The notes: generated from the sequence alone by a model not told the origin. Positions 1-9,120 are shown, counted from the first letter of the stretch. The stretch: DNA of 49,008 bases from an uncultured Roseburia sp. (GCA_947174805.1 CAMWKH010000023.1:1-49008); one strand, 5' to 3'. A program made the numbers and translations.

Positions 1-50
1 ATGACCCTCTGCTTGTAAGGCAGATGCTCTCCCAGCTGAGCTAAGATCCC
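1..50 (-). tRNA. tRNA-Val (anticodon TAC), 5' part only
   Basis: Read on the minus strand, the 5' end at base 50 opens GGGATCTTAGCTCAGC, a typical acceptor strand, TA linker and D arm. It continues through an anticodon stem-loop CTGC-CTTACAA-GCAG. The seven-base loop gives anticodon TAC, which decodes valine codons (GUA and wobble partners). About 50 of 76 nucleotides are present; the T arm and acceptor 3' strand lie beyond the left edge. A good promoter lies upstream at 109-138. It may be the first gene of a tRNA cluster, but that cannot be seen here. Confidence 0.93.
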
Positions 51-108
51 ATATGGACAAGCTAAGTTACTTTTCTGAATCACTTTCCGTTCCTCAACCT
101 GCCCTGCT

Positions 109-138
109 ATTATACAATGGTTTTTATACAAAAGTCAA
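109..138 (-). promoter_or_regulatory. Sigma-A promoter for the tRNA-Val gene
   Basis: The minus strand carries TTGACT (133-138), an 18-base spacer and a perfect TATAAT (109-114), about 60 bases upstream of the tRNA 5' end. The region 51-108 between them would be a 5' leader removed by RNase P. Confidence 0.75.
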
Positions 139-201
139 CATATTTTTTGCATTTTTTTAAAGAAACACAATAGTGTGAATTTTTTGAAATTTTCAGACAA
201 T

Positions 202-1185
202 TTACGCCAATGCCGCAGTGATAATTGCCATGGAATACACCTCAGAGGCGTTGCACCCACGGGACAAATCATTAACCGGCGAATTTAATCCTAAGAGGAT
301 TGGGCCGTATGCCTCGAAACTTCCCAGACGCTGTGCAATCTTGTAACCGATATTCCCCGCATTGATATCCGGGAAAATAAAGGTATTGATATGTCCGGCA
401 AGTTTGGAATCCGGACATTTTGTGCGCGCCACACGGGGAGAAACCGCTGCATCAAACTGCATTTCCCCTTCGATCTCAAGCTCCGGCGCTCTGAGTTTTG
501 CTTTCTGGGCTGCATTTCTCATCTTATCCACATCCTCTCCCTCACCGGAACCAAAGGTAGAATAGCTTAAGAAAGCAACTTTGGGGTCAACACCGAAAAT
601 CTTTGCACACTCTGCCGCCTCCACGGCAATCTCCGCCAGCTCATCCTCATTGGGATGTATATTGATAGCGCAGTCCGCCATGGCAAGAACCTCATTTTCC
701 CCGGTAGCCCTTGGACGTACCAGAATATATACGGAGGAAACAATACTGTTCTGGGGCTTTGTCTTAATGAGCTGCAGTGCCGGACGCACCGTATCTGCCG
801 TGGTATAAGTAGCTCCTCCCAGCAAAGCGTCCGCCAGTCCCATTTTTACCAGCATAGTCCCAAAATAATTTGCCTGGGATAATGTCTGTTTAGCCTGCTC
901 CGGCGTTACTCCCTTGCTCTTTCTAAGTTCGCAGAACATCTCCACCATCTCATCCAGCCTGTCAAATTTTAAAGGGTCGATAATCTCCGCTCCCCGGATA
1001 TTAAAACCGCTCTCCTCGGAGGCATCAAAAATCTCATCCTCATTTCCCACTAAAATGGGGTGAAGGAAATTACTTGCCAGAAGACGGGAAGCTGCCTCTA
1101 AAATACGGGGATCCGTACCCTCTGTAAAAACAATTTTCTTTGGATTTTTCTTTAAAACTTTAATCATATCACCAAAACCATACAT
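202..1185 (-). CDS. pta: Phosphate acetyltransferase
   Basis: This 327-residue protein has the length and conserved blocks of the short (class I) phosphotransacetylases. They include an N-terminal IVFTEGTDPRILEAA, the central MADCAINIHP, and the glycine/serine-rich LSYSTFGSGEG near residue 210, followed by SPRVARTKCPDS and the FPDINAGNIGYKIAQRLG block. The family converts acetyl-CoA and phosphate to acetyl phosphate and CoA, which acetate kinase uses to make ATP during fermentation. The ATG at 1185 is preceded by AAAGGAG ten bases upstream; a second Met at residue 7 has no better ribosome site. No acetate kinase gene adjoins it; downstream is a tRNA gene. It is apparently transcribed alone from a promoter near 1252-1279. 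Confidence 0.95.
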   Translation of the reverse strand: MYGFGDMIKVLKKNPKKIVFTEGTDPRILEAASRLLASNFLHPILVGNEDEIFDASEESGFNIRGAEIIDPLKFDRLDEMVEMFCELRKSKGVTPEQAKQTLSQANYFGTMLVKMGLADALLGGATYTTADTVRPALQLIKTKPQNSIVSSVYILVRPRATGENEVLAMADCAINIHPNEDELAEIAVEAAECAKIFGVDPKVAFLSYSTFGSGEGEDVDKMRNAAQKAKLRAPELEIEGEMQFDAAVSPRVARTKCPDSKLAGHINTFIFPDINAGNIGYKIAQRLGSFEAYGPILLGLNSPVNDLSRGCNASEVYSMAIITAALA

Positions 1186-1251
1186 AATGACCTGTCTCCT
1201 TTACATTTTGTTTTCCGCCAGACTTATCCTGAAAAGCTGACTGTTGCTTAT

Positions 1252-1279
1252 ATTGTATACAATTTTTTTAAAAAAGCAA
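1252..1279 (-). promoter_or_regulatory. Candidate promoter for pta
   Basis: The minus strand shows TTGCTT (1274-1279), 16 bases, then TACAAT (1252-1257), lying within an A/T-rich stretch in the 160-base gap between metH and pta. The -35 element is only a moderate match. Confidence 0.5.
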
Positions 1280-1345
1280 GATACCTTTCGGACTGTATTG
1301 AAAAAAAACCATAAAATGTCTCCCATATTCCATTTTCCTGTGGAA

Positions 1346-3763
1346 TCAACCCTTTAAAAGCCGCTCCACCAGTTTGACACACTCCGCCGCATCCTTAGAG
1401 TATCCGTCCGCCCCGATTTCCTCTGCAAAGCTTTCTGTCACTGCCGCCCCGCCGATTATCACTTTGCTCTCACAGCCCTTTTCCTTTGCAAGGTTTACCA
1501 CATCCTTCATCCGCATCATGGTGGTTGTCATGAGGGCGGAAAGCCCGATTACCTGGGCATTTTCTTTTATGGCAGTATCCACTATCACCTCACTTGCCAC
1601 ATCTTTTCCCAGATCGATTACCCGATACCCGTAATTTTTCAGCATCATCACCACAAGGTTTTTCCCGATATCGTGGATATCCCCCTCCACGGTAGCCATG
1701 ATGACAACGGCCTTAGCCCCGCCGTCTCCATCCCGTTTTATCATAGGTTCCAGATAGGTGATAGCACTTTGCATAGCGCTTGCGCTGGAGATGAGCTGAG
1801 GCAGGAAGTACACCTGCTTTTCAAACAGCTCCCCCACCTTATTAATGGCCGGAATCAAAATCTGGCTGATAATCTCCCCCGGCTTTGCCCCCAGCGCCAA
1901 TAGTTTGTCCGTCTCCTCCACAATAGTGCCTTTACTGCCTTTTACGACACAGTCAAAAACCTTCTCTTCCGGTGAGTTTTCCCTGTCTTCTGCCCTGTCA
2001 CGCTCTGCGGAAGTATCCTTGAGAGGGGATTTTTTGTTCATCCTTTGGATATACCGCAAATCCGCTCCTTCTTTATTCATTAGCAAATCTGCTCCGTATG
2101 CGGCATCCACAAGGGTTTCCTGCGCAGGGTTTGAGATTGCCATGGTAAGCCCCCTTGTGATGGCGGCAGTTAAAAACGCCGTGTTGACGCAGCTTCTCTC
2201 CGGCAGGCCAAAAGAGATATTGGAAAGTCCGCAGATGGTTGCAAGGCCGTTTTTTCTGCAGTAGGAAATCGTATCCAGACACTCTATGGCTGCCTTGGGG
2301 TTTGCCCCCACGGTAGCCACAAGGCCGTCCACCACAATGTCCTCCTTTGCCATGCCAAGTCGGATGGCTTCTTTTTGGATTGTCTCAATAATCTTGTGCT
2401 TCTCCTCCTTCGTCTCAGGAATCCCTGCATCGGAAAGGGGAAGAAGGATAAACATAGCCCCGTATTTTTTTGCTATGGGCAAAAGCTTCTCAAACTTCAC
2501 CTTTTCCAGGGAGATGGAATTAATCAGCGCCCGGCCGGGATAAATCCGAAGGGCCGCCTCGATCACCTCCACATGGCTGGAATCAATGCAAAGGGGTAAA
2601 TCCACCAGGGACGTCACCTCATAGATGGTGTCCAGCATCATCTGTTTTTCATCTATCCCGTTCATTCCCATATTGATATCCAAAATCGCTGCGCCCTGTT
2701 CCTCCTGCTGTTTTGCCATTTCGCAGACCATGGCAAGGCTGCCCTCTTTTAGTTCCGCCTGTAGTTTTTTCTTTCCTGTGGGATTGATGCGCTCCCCCAC
2801 AATCGTAAAGGGCCCGTCCAGGGTAATCTCCATATAGCTGCGCTCCGACGCCAGAAATCTTCTCCTCTCTTTTTTCACAGGGAGCAGTTCTGCAGATTTC
2901 AGTGCCCCCGCCATCTCTTTGATGTGCTTCGGGGTCGTGCCGCAGCAGCCCCCAAAAATCCTGGCCCCGGCCTGGGCCAGCTTTTCTACCCCCTGGGCAA
3001 ACTCCTTTGGATTCATATCATAGCAAGTCCTGCCCTCTGAGAGCCTTGGCAGTCCCGCATTCGGCTTTACCAAAATAGGAACATGGGAAACGTCATACAT
3101 TTCTTTTACCCTCTGTGCCATCTGCTCCGGTCCCGTGGAACAGTTAAGTCCCACGGCATCCGCTCCCAGACTCTGCAGCACCACCACTGCGGCAGCCCCC
3201 TCAGTGCCAAAAAGAGTTCTTCCGTTCTCCTCCAAGGTCAGACTTACCAACACAGGTTTCCCGCTGCACTCTTTTACGGCAAGCACTGCTGCCCGGCACT
3301 CCTGGAGGCTCATCATGGTCTCCACCACATAAAGGTCCACCCCTGCCGCCTCCAGGGCCTCAACCTGTTCTTTATAGATATCCACCAGTTCTTCAAACAT
3401 CATATCCCCGATTGGATAGAGCTGCCGTCCTGTCATGGAGATATCCGCCGCCACGTAAGCCTTATCCCCCGCCGCCTCCTTAGAGAGTGCCGCAAGCTTT
3501 TGGTTCATCTCCCAAAGCTTCTCTGACAGGCCGTACTCTTGAAGCTTCACCCGGTTTGCCGTAAAGGTGGGGGCATATAAAATATTGCTTCCCGCCTCCA
3601 CATATCTCCGCTGTAAATCTATGATAGCCTGAGGGTTTTCTAAAATCCACTGTTCCGGGCACACCCCCATTTTCATCCCCGCCTCCTGGAGGTTTGTGCC
3701 TGTGGCGCCGTCTAAAATCACAGGCCCCTTCTCCACTAAATCCAAAAATTCCTGTCTTGTCAT
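1346..3763 (-). CDS. metH: Cobalamin-dependent methionine synthase lacking the reactivation domain
   Basis: The 805 residues show three MetH modules in order. The first is a zinc-binding homocysteine methyltransferase barrel (about 1-295; ligands Cys208 in GLNCS and Cys273/Cys274 in GGCCGTTP). The second is a pterin-binding methyl-tetrahydrofolate barrel (about 315-560, starting IVGERINPTG). The third is a cobalamin cap plus Rossmann domain (about 600-805) with GDIHDIG, in which His697 is the expected lower axial cobalt ligand. Methyl is passed from 5-methyl-THF via cob(I)alamin to homocysteine. Enteric MetH is about 1,230 residues because of a C-terminal AdoMet-binding reactivation domain; that domain is absent here, so rescue of oxidised cobalamin must rely on another protein. 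The gene starts one base after the upstream reductase gene ends, indicating translational coupling. An acidic linker lies near 585-602. Confidence 0.95.
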   Translation of the reverse strand: MTRQEFLDLVEKGPVILDGATGTNLQEAGMKMGVCPEQWILENPQAIIDLQRRYVEAGSNILYAPTFTANRVKLQEYGLSEKLWEMNQKLAALSKEAAGDKAYVAADISMTGRQLYPIGDMMFEELVDIYKEQVEALEAAGVDLYVVETMMSLQECRAAVLAVKECSGKPVLVSLTLEENGRTLFGTEGAAAVVVLQSLGADAVGLNCSTGPEQMAQRVKEMYDVSHVPILVKPNAGLPRLSEGRTCYDMNPKEFAQGVEKLAQAGARIFGGCCGTTPKHIKEMAGALKSAELLPVKKERRRFLASERSYMEITLDGPFTIVGERINPTGKKKLQAELKEGSLAMVCEMAKQQEEQGAAILDINMGMNGIDEKQMMLDTIYEVTSLVDLPLCIDSSHVEVIEAALRIYPGRALINSISLEKVKFEKLLPIAKKYGAMFILLPLSDAGIPETKEEKHKIIETIQKEAIRLGMAKEDIVVDGLVATVGANPKAAIECLDTISYCRKNGLATICGLSNISFGLPERSCVNTAFLTAAITRGLTMAISNPAQETLVDAAYGADLLMNKEGADLRYIQRMNKKSPLKDTSAERDRAEDRENSPEEKVFDCVVKGSKGTIVEETDKLLALGAKPGEIISQILIPAINKVGELFEKQVYFLPQLISSASAMQSAITYLEPMIKRDGDGGAKAVVIMATVEGDIHDIGKNLVVMMLKNYGYRVIDLGKDVASEVIVDTAIKENAQVIGLSALMTTTMMRMKDVVNLAKEKGCESKVIIGGAAVTESFAEEIGADGYSKDAAECVKLVERLLKG

Positions 3764-3764
3764 G

Positions 3765-5543
3765 TTATATCTCCTGTTTTAACTGCTGAATGATCCGGGC
3801 AATCATGGATGCCCTGTTAAAAGGTGTAATAAAATAATACCCGTCTGCAATGTCTTTTAATCCCCGGGCAATGGAAAGTGCGCAATGTATTCCCGCTTCC
3901 TCCCCCTCTTCCCTGGTCATATCCTGCCGGTAACTTAAAATCACATCCTCCGGCACCCGGATTCCAGGCATCTCATTTGCCATAAACACAGCATTTTTAT
4001 AGCTGACTAAAGGCATAATCCCACACATGATTTTGGTCTGGGTATGGGCTTTGATATAAGCGATTCTCTCTATATCTTCCCTGGAGTAAATGGGCTGGGT
4101 CAGAAACATGCCGCAGCCCTTTTCTATTTTCTGCTCCATTCTCTTTATGATGGCATCGGGATTTGCCCCGTGGTAATTTAAGGCTCCACCATAAAACACC
4201 GGCTCCTCCTCAAACACATCCTCATTCATCCGGGACAGATATTCCATAAAGGTAATGGAGTTAAAATCAAATACGGATGTCACGCTTCCCCTCTGGTCCC
4301 GGGCCACCGCGTCCCCTGTCACCACCAGAAAATGCCTCAGGCCGTTCATATAATCCCCCAGAATTCCGGAGCGCATGGCAATCAGGTTTTTGTCCCGGCA
4401 GGCAATGTGGGGCATCACCGAAATTCCCAGTTCATTTTGAATTTTCGCCGCAAGCTTTCCTGCATCTGCCCTGGCCCTTGCCATAGGAGAGTCCGCCAGA
4501 GTAATCAAATCCGCCCCTGCACGCTTTAATATTTCCGCTCCCTTTAAGACTTTCCCAATATCTGCGGAAAAAGGCGGGTCAAGTTCCACAATAAAGGACA
4601 TATCTCCTGCGGATATCTTTTTTAGTAATCCCGACTGCACTTTAGGTGATACTTTTTCCTCCCTAATTGCAATCTTCTTTTTCCCCGGAGGAACAGACTC
4701 TAACCTCTCACATAATCCCTGGATATATTCCGGGGTTGTACCGCAGCACCCCCCTAAAATATCCACGCCCAAACCTGCCACCTGCTCCATGGTATCCACA
4801 AAATATTCCCTGCTGTCCCCATAGAGGGTTTTTCCCCGCAGGGTTAAGGGATACCCTGCATTGGGCAGGGCCGTTAAATATTTATGATTGGGAAACGCCG
4901 CATTTTTTAAAAGACGGAAAAGATGGGCGGCCCCAACCCCGCAGTTAAAGCCGTACGCATCAATAGAATCCATCCACGCCGCTGTCTCTGCGATTTTTTC
5001 AAGGCTTACCCCGTCTCTCGTGTATCCGCTTTTATCAACGGCAAACTGTACCAGCACAAATACATCCCCTCTGGATTTGATATACTCTGTAATCTCCTTT
5101 AGGCAGGTAAAATCCGTCTGGGTCTCTAAAACAAAAATGTCGGCCCCGCAGGAAAAAAAGGTATCACAGATTTCTTTATACTCCTGTAAAACCACTTCCT
5201 TCCCCAGAAATCCCGTATCGTAAATAGGGCCGATATCTGCGCCCACAAATATTCCCTCCCCGTGTTCTGCCGCCTCCCTGGCAAGTTCATACCCTCTGGC
5301 AGCTGCAAGTTTCACCTGTTTTAAATCAGAAAGAAACATGGTGTTTGCGGCAAATGTGTTGGTGCGGATTAATTTTGCCCCGCTTTTTATATACGCTGCA
5401 TGGACTTTTTTCACTTTCTCCGGAGCAGTGAGATTACAAAGTTCCGCCACCCCGGATTCCTCAGGAAAACAAGCTTCAAAGTACGTGCCGAAAGCCCCGT
5501 CCATCACCAGCCTGTGGTGTTTTAAATATTCTGATATTTTCAT
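3765..5543 (-). CDS. Bifunctional homocysteine S-methyltransferase / methylenetetrahydrofolate reductase
   Basis: The 592-residue protein joins two modules. The first is a homocysteine methyltransferase barrel (about 1-285) with zinc ligands Cys201 (GFNCGVG) and Cys266/Cys267 (GGCCGTTP). The second is a methylene-THF reductase barrel (about 315-592) containing VELDPPF, the site of the family's catalytic Glu, and a VTGD block. The arrangement matches Bacillus YitJ-type fusions. The reductase half makes 5-methyl-THF, which the next gene, metH, uses directly. I placed the start at the ATG at 5543 because AAAGGA lies six bases upstream; an earlier in-frame ATG at 5582 has no ribosome site and adds a non-homologous tail. 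The donor for the methyltransferase half is uncertain, since it lacks its own cobalamin domain. Confidence 0.93.
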   Translation of the reverse strand: MKISEYLKHHRLVMDGAFGTYFEACFPEESGVAELCNLTAPEKVKKVHAAYIKSGAKLIRTNTFAANTMFLSDLKQVKLAAARGYELAREAAEHGEGIFVGADIGPIYDTGFLGKEVVLQEYKEICDTFFSCGADIFVLETQTDFTCLKEITEYIKSRGDVFVLVQFAVDKSGYTRDGVSLEKIAETAAWMDSIDAYGFNCGVGAAHLFRLLKNAAFPNHKYLTALPNAGYPLTLRGKTLYGDSREYFVDTMEQVAGLGVDILGGCCGTTPEYIQGLCERLESVPPGKKKIAIREEKVSPKVQSGLLKKISAGDMSFIVELDPPFSADIGKVLKGAEILKRAGADLITLADSPMARARADAGKLAAKIQNELGISVMPHIACRDKNLIAMRSGILGDYMNGLRHFLVVTGDAVARDQRGSVTSVFDFNSITFMEYLSRMNEDVFEEEPVFYGGALNYHGANPDAIIKRMEQKIEKGCGMFLTQPIYSREDIERIAYIKAHTQTKIMCGIMPLVSYKNAVFMANEMPGIRVPEDVILSYRQDMTREEGEEAGIHCALSIARGLKDIADGYYFITPFNRASMIARIIQQLKQEI

Positions 5544-5608
5544 GTATGTCCTTTCCCGCCAAAGCAGAAAAAAGCGGTTCAAAAATGAACCACTCCCCTC
5601 CCCTGACT

Positions 5609-6145
5609 TTACAGTAATTCCCCTTTTTTATTGTAAAAAGAATCGCAGTACCAAAGTTCCCCCTGGGCCACCCCCTGGGAACCTGCGTCAAAAAACAGAA
5701 CCTGCAAAAATTCATTGCCTTCCTGCCCCTCGGGGAGAAAAATCCCCCAGGTCTTTGCGGACTCAAAACCAAAACGATGGTAAAATTCTCCTCCTAAAAC
5801 TGCTGCCCAGGGAAATCCTGCCTCCCTGGCCCGGCTTAAGCATGTGTCAATGAGCCTGGTGCCAATCCCCTGGCCTCTGAACTTTTCCTTAACCGCCACA
5901 GGCCCTAGGGCAAGCCCTTCCTCATCTTCGATTCTGGCGTCTGTCAAAATACAGTACCCTACAATCTCCTCCTCCACAGAGGCCACCAGACAAAGTTTTT
6001 CCCGAAATCCTTTATCCAAAAGAATCTGCTCTGCAAACTCCCATTCGTTGTAAACCTCATTTTTTCCCTTCACAAAAAAACTTTCCCTTAAAACCTCTTT
6101 CACATTTTGCAAATCACCCTTGCGAAACGTTCGTATGTCTTCCAA
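5609..6145 (-). CDS. GNAT-family N-acetyltransferase
   Basis: The 178-residue protein has the GNAT fold signature. The acetyl-CoA pyrophosphate loop is RGQGIGTRL (about residues 89-97), preceded by the beta-4 strand LALGPVAV and followed by YHRFGFE, typical of YhbS-like acetyltransferases. The substrate cannot be predicted. The start is a TTG at 6145, supported by AGGAGGAG about six bases upstream. It sits 27 bases downstream of the large unknown gene and about 65 bases upstream of the reductase ATG, so all four genes appear to form one transcription unit. No link to methionine metabolism is evident from the sequence beyond this position. Confidence 0.85.
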   Translation of the reverse strand: MEDIRTFRKGDLQNVKEVLRESFFVKGKNEVYNEWEFAEQILLDKGFREKLCLVASVEEEIVGYCILTDARIEDEEGLALGPVAVKEKFRGQGIGTRLIDTCLSRAREAGFPWAAVLGGEFYHRFGFESAKTWGIFLPEGQEGNEFLQVLFFDAGSQGVAQGELWYCDSFYNKKGELL

Positions 6146-6172
6146 AAAAACTCCTCCTATTTTCCCTTATAG

Positions 6173-8848
6173 CTACTGATTCATTTTGTAACCGCATTTC
6201 GGGCAGATATTTCCGCCTTTGTAAGTGTACCCACAGCGGAAACAACATATGGTCTCATGTTTATCTTTTGCCAGATAGGCCACATTTCTGCTGTCCGGCT
6301 TTTCCTGCAGATATTTGATAAAATCCCGCAGGATAACGCCCCAGGCTTTTAGTTCTGAGCGCTCCACCGCATAAGGAATCTTCGCCTTTGTCCCGTTTTT
6401 CAGCTCCACAAAAATCCCGCTGTTTAAGAGGCCGGTGGACGTCTTAAGCCCTTTAATATCCCAGATGGGGATGTCGTAGGCATTCATCATGGTATGGTAA
6501 AAGAGATGTTCCGGCGTTAAAATCATGCCCTCCTTCCCGGACTCATTCCTGGAAGTATCCACCACAAGAATGGGGTACTCAAAACTGCCCCTGTTGGTGC
6601 CGTAAGTATCCAGGGCATACTGAATCTCCGAGATCTCCTCCTTTGTATTCTCCTGCATCATCACTTTTCTGGCGGGATAAAAATGATGCCTGGGATTCTG
6701 CCTCATCTTCTCTGTCATAGCAAATTGCAGCTTACTGACCAAAAGTTCACATTCATCGGTTTTTATCTTTACCAGACGCTTATTCAACATCTCTAAGGCA
6801 TGTGTCTTTAACTCCGGCAAAAATATGCCGGTTTTAATTTTTTCTATGGCCTCTCTTGTCTCCTTTTCTGTCAAAGACATGGGATTGCCGCATATCTTAT
6901 CTATGGCCTCCTCGTCCATCTGACGGATTCTTGCATTTATCTTTTCCAGATGGGGATTGATGAGTTCCTGGGCAAATCCCCGGCTCTGTAAGCGCTCTGC
7001 CAAATCGGAGAGGTCCTGCCTGCTCCCTGTGCGGGCATGGCGCATCATGGAAGCGATCTCATTGCTCTCCGCCTGCTCCCTGGCCGCCAGAAGCTTTTCT
7101 TCATATACGCTTAAATCCGCCTCGGGATAACCGGAAAGCTTCTTTTTCAGGTTTTCATACCCTGCCCGGTCCAAAGTCTTTGGCATATTTCCCATTAACT
7201 TTGCCACTTCCGCTTCCGCCTGGGCCTTACGCCTCTGATAAAGAGGCGCAAGCAGCTCCCCTTTTAATTCCAATGGGAGCTCTTCCCCCTCCAGCTCTTT
7301 TATAATTTTCAATGTCTGGGCATAGTTGGAACTGTTTTGTCCCTCCATGGCCCTCTGGCGGATATGGTTGAGCTTTTTCTCCTGCTCCTTTGCCGTAAGC
7401 CTGTCCAGATACTCCTTCCTGTCCTCCCAGGCAAGCTTTGTCTCCTTCTCAAGCTGGGAGCGAAGCTCCTTCATCTGAGGAATGGACAGCCTGTCCAGCA
7501 CTCCAAATTTGGCGTCATACCTTCTCTTAGCCGAAGCCTGTTCCCCCGGCGTGGCCTTAGTCTCATACCGGATTTCCTCTTTCGCCTCCTCCGGCGGATT
7601 TACCCTGCCCGCCGCTGCCTGAACTTCTTCTTCCCTGAATTCTCCATCTCTTTTGGGGGCTGTATTTACGTTCTCCTCTGTCCGGGCACCCCTATCTTTC
7701 TCACCGCTTTCATGGAACTCTACACGGCTCTCCCCCACCGGATGCTTTTCTTCCCGGGGCAGAGGGTTGCCCTTCCGGGTGCTGCTGGCCCGAAGCACGA
7801 TGGCCTCTAAGGCCCTCACACTGTCTCCGGGATAAAATCCTTCCTCTATCATATTTTCCAGGCGGAACAGCTCCTCCCTGGACAAATCTTCAATGGAATC
7901 ACAGAGGTTTTCTATGGCTGCTTTTCCCTCCCCGGAACTGTTCTGTCCTATCTCCGATTCAAACTCATTAAAATTGTAGTTGGATACCCGGTCCCCATGG
8001 TTTCCCAAAAGCTCCGCATAATCCCCGTACGCCCGGACATCATTTAAAAACTCCATGTCATAGACATCCCCCTCAATCAAAAGCTTTTTGGGCCTTGGGG
8101 TGTAAAAACAGCGGCAGTGTTCACAGGTGTAGGCCCTTGCCAAAAGAACCCGTCCTTCCTCCGTCTCAATTTTAAATTCCTGCCCTTCGGGAAACACCAC
8201 CATGTGGAGATTTTCCCTGCAGATGGGACACTGGTAACCCACCATATAAAAATTGTTTCCAAGACGTCCTGCCTGGCGCTCCTCAAAGGTAGTCTCCGTC
8301 TTTATAAAGGAGGACATTCTCTTTTTCCACACCAGATTGTGCCATAGGCCCTGGGACTCTCCCACCTCTTCCCCCTCATCCTCAATCTTTTCCTCCGTGG
8401 ACTCTAAGGCAAGCTGTACCACATCCTCATAGTTAATGCGCATATTATCTTTATAAAAACGGAAATTCTCCCGGCTGTAACCAGGCTCCACATGAATTTC
8501 ACGCAATACGCTTTCAAACAATGCATTTACCTGGGCATAATCTTTTTCCACTTTAATCCCATGGATTACCCCCCACTTCCCAAAGGCGTAGAGTACAAGG
8601 TTCAGCACATTGCAGACTTTGTTCCCGTCCTCAATCTGCACCACATCCTCTGTCATGGGGATATCCACAACATTCGTTATCACTTTTTTACTTTCAAAAT
8701 TGAAAAACAAAGAACGTACCCTTCCCTGGAGAATTAGATAGTCCCCGATTACCACAAAATGTTTTGTCCATTCCACCGGAACCCCCATGGTTTTTATGAG
8801 CCGGTCAAATGTCAAATCTAATTCCCGGTTTGTCTTTAATACGATCAT
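6173..8848 (-). CDS. Large protein of unknown function with two zinc-binding cysteine clusters and helical repeats
   Basis: I do not recognise a named family for this 891-residue protein. The N-terminal 130 residues are a mixed beta/alpha region. A four-cysteine cluster follows (CPIC at 207-210 and CEHC at 242-245), then an acidic, probably disordered stretch (about 300-440). A highly charged helical region (about 450-700) shows at least three units of roughly 50 residues ending in a basic helix. Next is a compact beta-rich segment (about 755-850) resembling a PH-like fold. A C-terminal zinc ribbon closes the protein (Cys869/872/882/885, FRCGYTY and CPKCGYK). There is no signal peptide or membrane segment, so it is likely cytoplasmic. 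The ATG at 8848 is chosen because GAGGTG eight bases upstream is a good ribosome site; an in-frame GTG at 8860 is part of that site. Confidence 0.8.
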   Translation of the reverse strand: MIVLKTNRELDLTFDRLIKTMGVPVEWTKHFVVIGDYLILQGRVRSLFFNFESKKVITNVVDIPMTEDVVQIEDGNKVCNVLNLVLYAFGKWGVIHGIKVEKDYAQVNALFESVLREIHVEPGYSRENFRFYKDNMRINYEDVVQLALESTEEKIEDEGEEVGESQGLWHNLVWKKRMSSFIKTETTFEERQAGRLGNNFYMVGYQCPICRENLHMVVFPEGQEFKIETEEGRVLLARAYTCEHCRCFYTPRPKKLLIEGDVYDMEFLNDVRAYGDYAELLGNHGDRVSNYNFNEFESEIGQNSSGEGKAAIENLCDSIEDLSREELFRLENMIEEGFYPGDSVRALEAIVLRASSTRKGNPLPREEKHPVGESRVEFHESGEKDRGARTEENVNTAPKRDGEFREEEVQAAAGRVNPPEEAKEEIRYETKATPGEQASAKRRYDAKFGVLDRLSIPQMKELRSQLEKETKLAWEDRKEYLDRLTAKEQEKKLNHIRQRAMEGQNSSNYAQTLKIIKELEGEELPLELKGELLAPLYQRRKAQAEAEVAKLMGNMPKTLDRAGYENLKKKLSGYPEADLSVYEEKLLAAREQAESNEIASMMRHARTGSRQDLSDLAERLQSRGFAQELINPHLEKINARIRQMDEEAIDKICGNPMSLTEKETREAIEKIKTGIFLPELKTHALEMLNKRLVKIKTDECELLVSKLQFAMTEKMRQNPRHHFYPARKVMMQENTKEEISEIQYALDTYGTNRGSFEYPILVVDTSRNESGKEGMILTPEHLFYHTMMNAYDIPIWDIKGLKTSTGLLNSGIFVELKNGTKAKIPYAVERSELKAWGVILRDFIKYLQEKPDSRNVAYLAKDKHETICCFRCGYTYKGGNICPKCGYKMNQ

Positions 8849-8892
8849 AAATAATTGCACCTCGCAGTTTCGTAATCATTTCCCTACTCTAT

Positions 8893-8922
8893 ATAATATT
8901 CCCTAATGATAGATACGGTCAA
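8893..8922 (-). promoter_or_regulatory. Candidate promoter of the unknown/GNAT/MTHFR/metH operon
   Basis: On the minus strand TTGACC (8917-8922) is followed after 18 bases by TATTAT (8893-8898), about 45 bases before the start codon at 8848. It points away from the htpG promoter. I see no cobalamin or SAM riboswitch in the leader. Confidence 0.55.
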
Positions 8923-9003
8923 GTCTTGATTTTGGATTATTTATTGTTTATAAAATTTTAAGAAATAGGAAATCCCATATTTTCAAGGGTTTTCAGAGTT
9001 TTG

Positions 9004-9030
9004 TTAGCACTCATGTTAAAAGAGTGCTAA
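9004..9030 (+). promoter_or_regulatory. CIRCE operator (HrcA binding site)
   Basis: TTAGCACTC (9004-9012), nine bases, then GAGTGCTAA (9022-9030): a perfect match to the CIRCE inverted repeat bound by the HrcA heat-shock repressor. It ends eight bases before the -35 hexamer of the htpG promoter. Confidence 0.95.
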
Positions 9031-9037
9031 TTTTTTA

Positions 9038-9066
9038 TTGACTTTTTTTCCGTTCCGTCTTAATAT
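9038..9066 (+). promoter_or_regulatory. Sigma-A promoter of htpG
   Basis: TTGACT (9038-9043), a 17-base spacer and TATAAT-like TAATAT (9061-9066). Transcription should begin near 9073, about 50 bases before the start codon. The adjacent CIRCE element implies repression by HrcA at normal temperature. Confidence 0.85.
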
Positions 9067-9120
9067 AGATTCCAACGGAAGATTGTATACTATGAATATT
9101 TTAATAAAGGAGTGTTTTTT

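Noticed and set aside
1280..1345. Intrinsic terminator after metH
   Set aside because: A six-base stem (ATTCCA/TGGAAT) and a distant T-run are present but too far apart to be called a terminator.
8849..9003. Cobalamin or SAM riboswitch upstream of the metH operon
   Set aside because: I found no B12-box or S-box core in the leader; only a promoter is visible.
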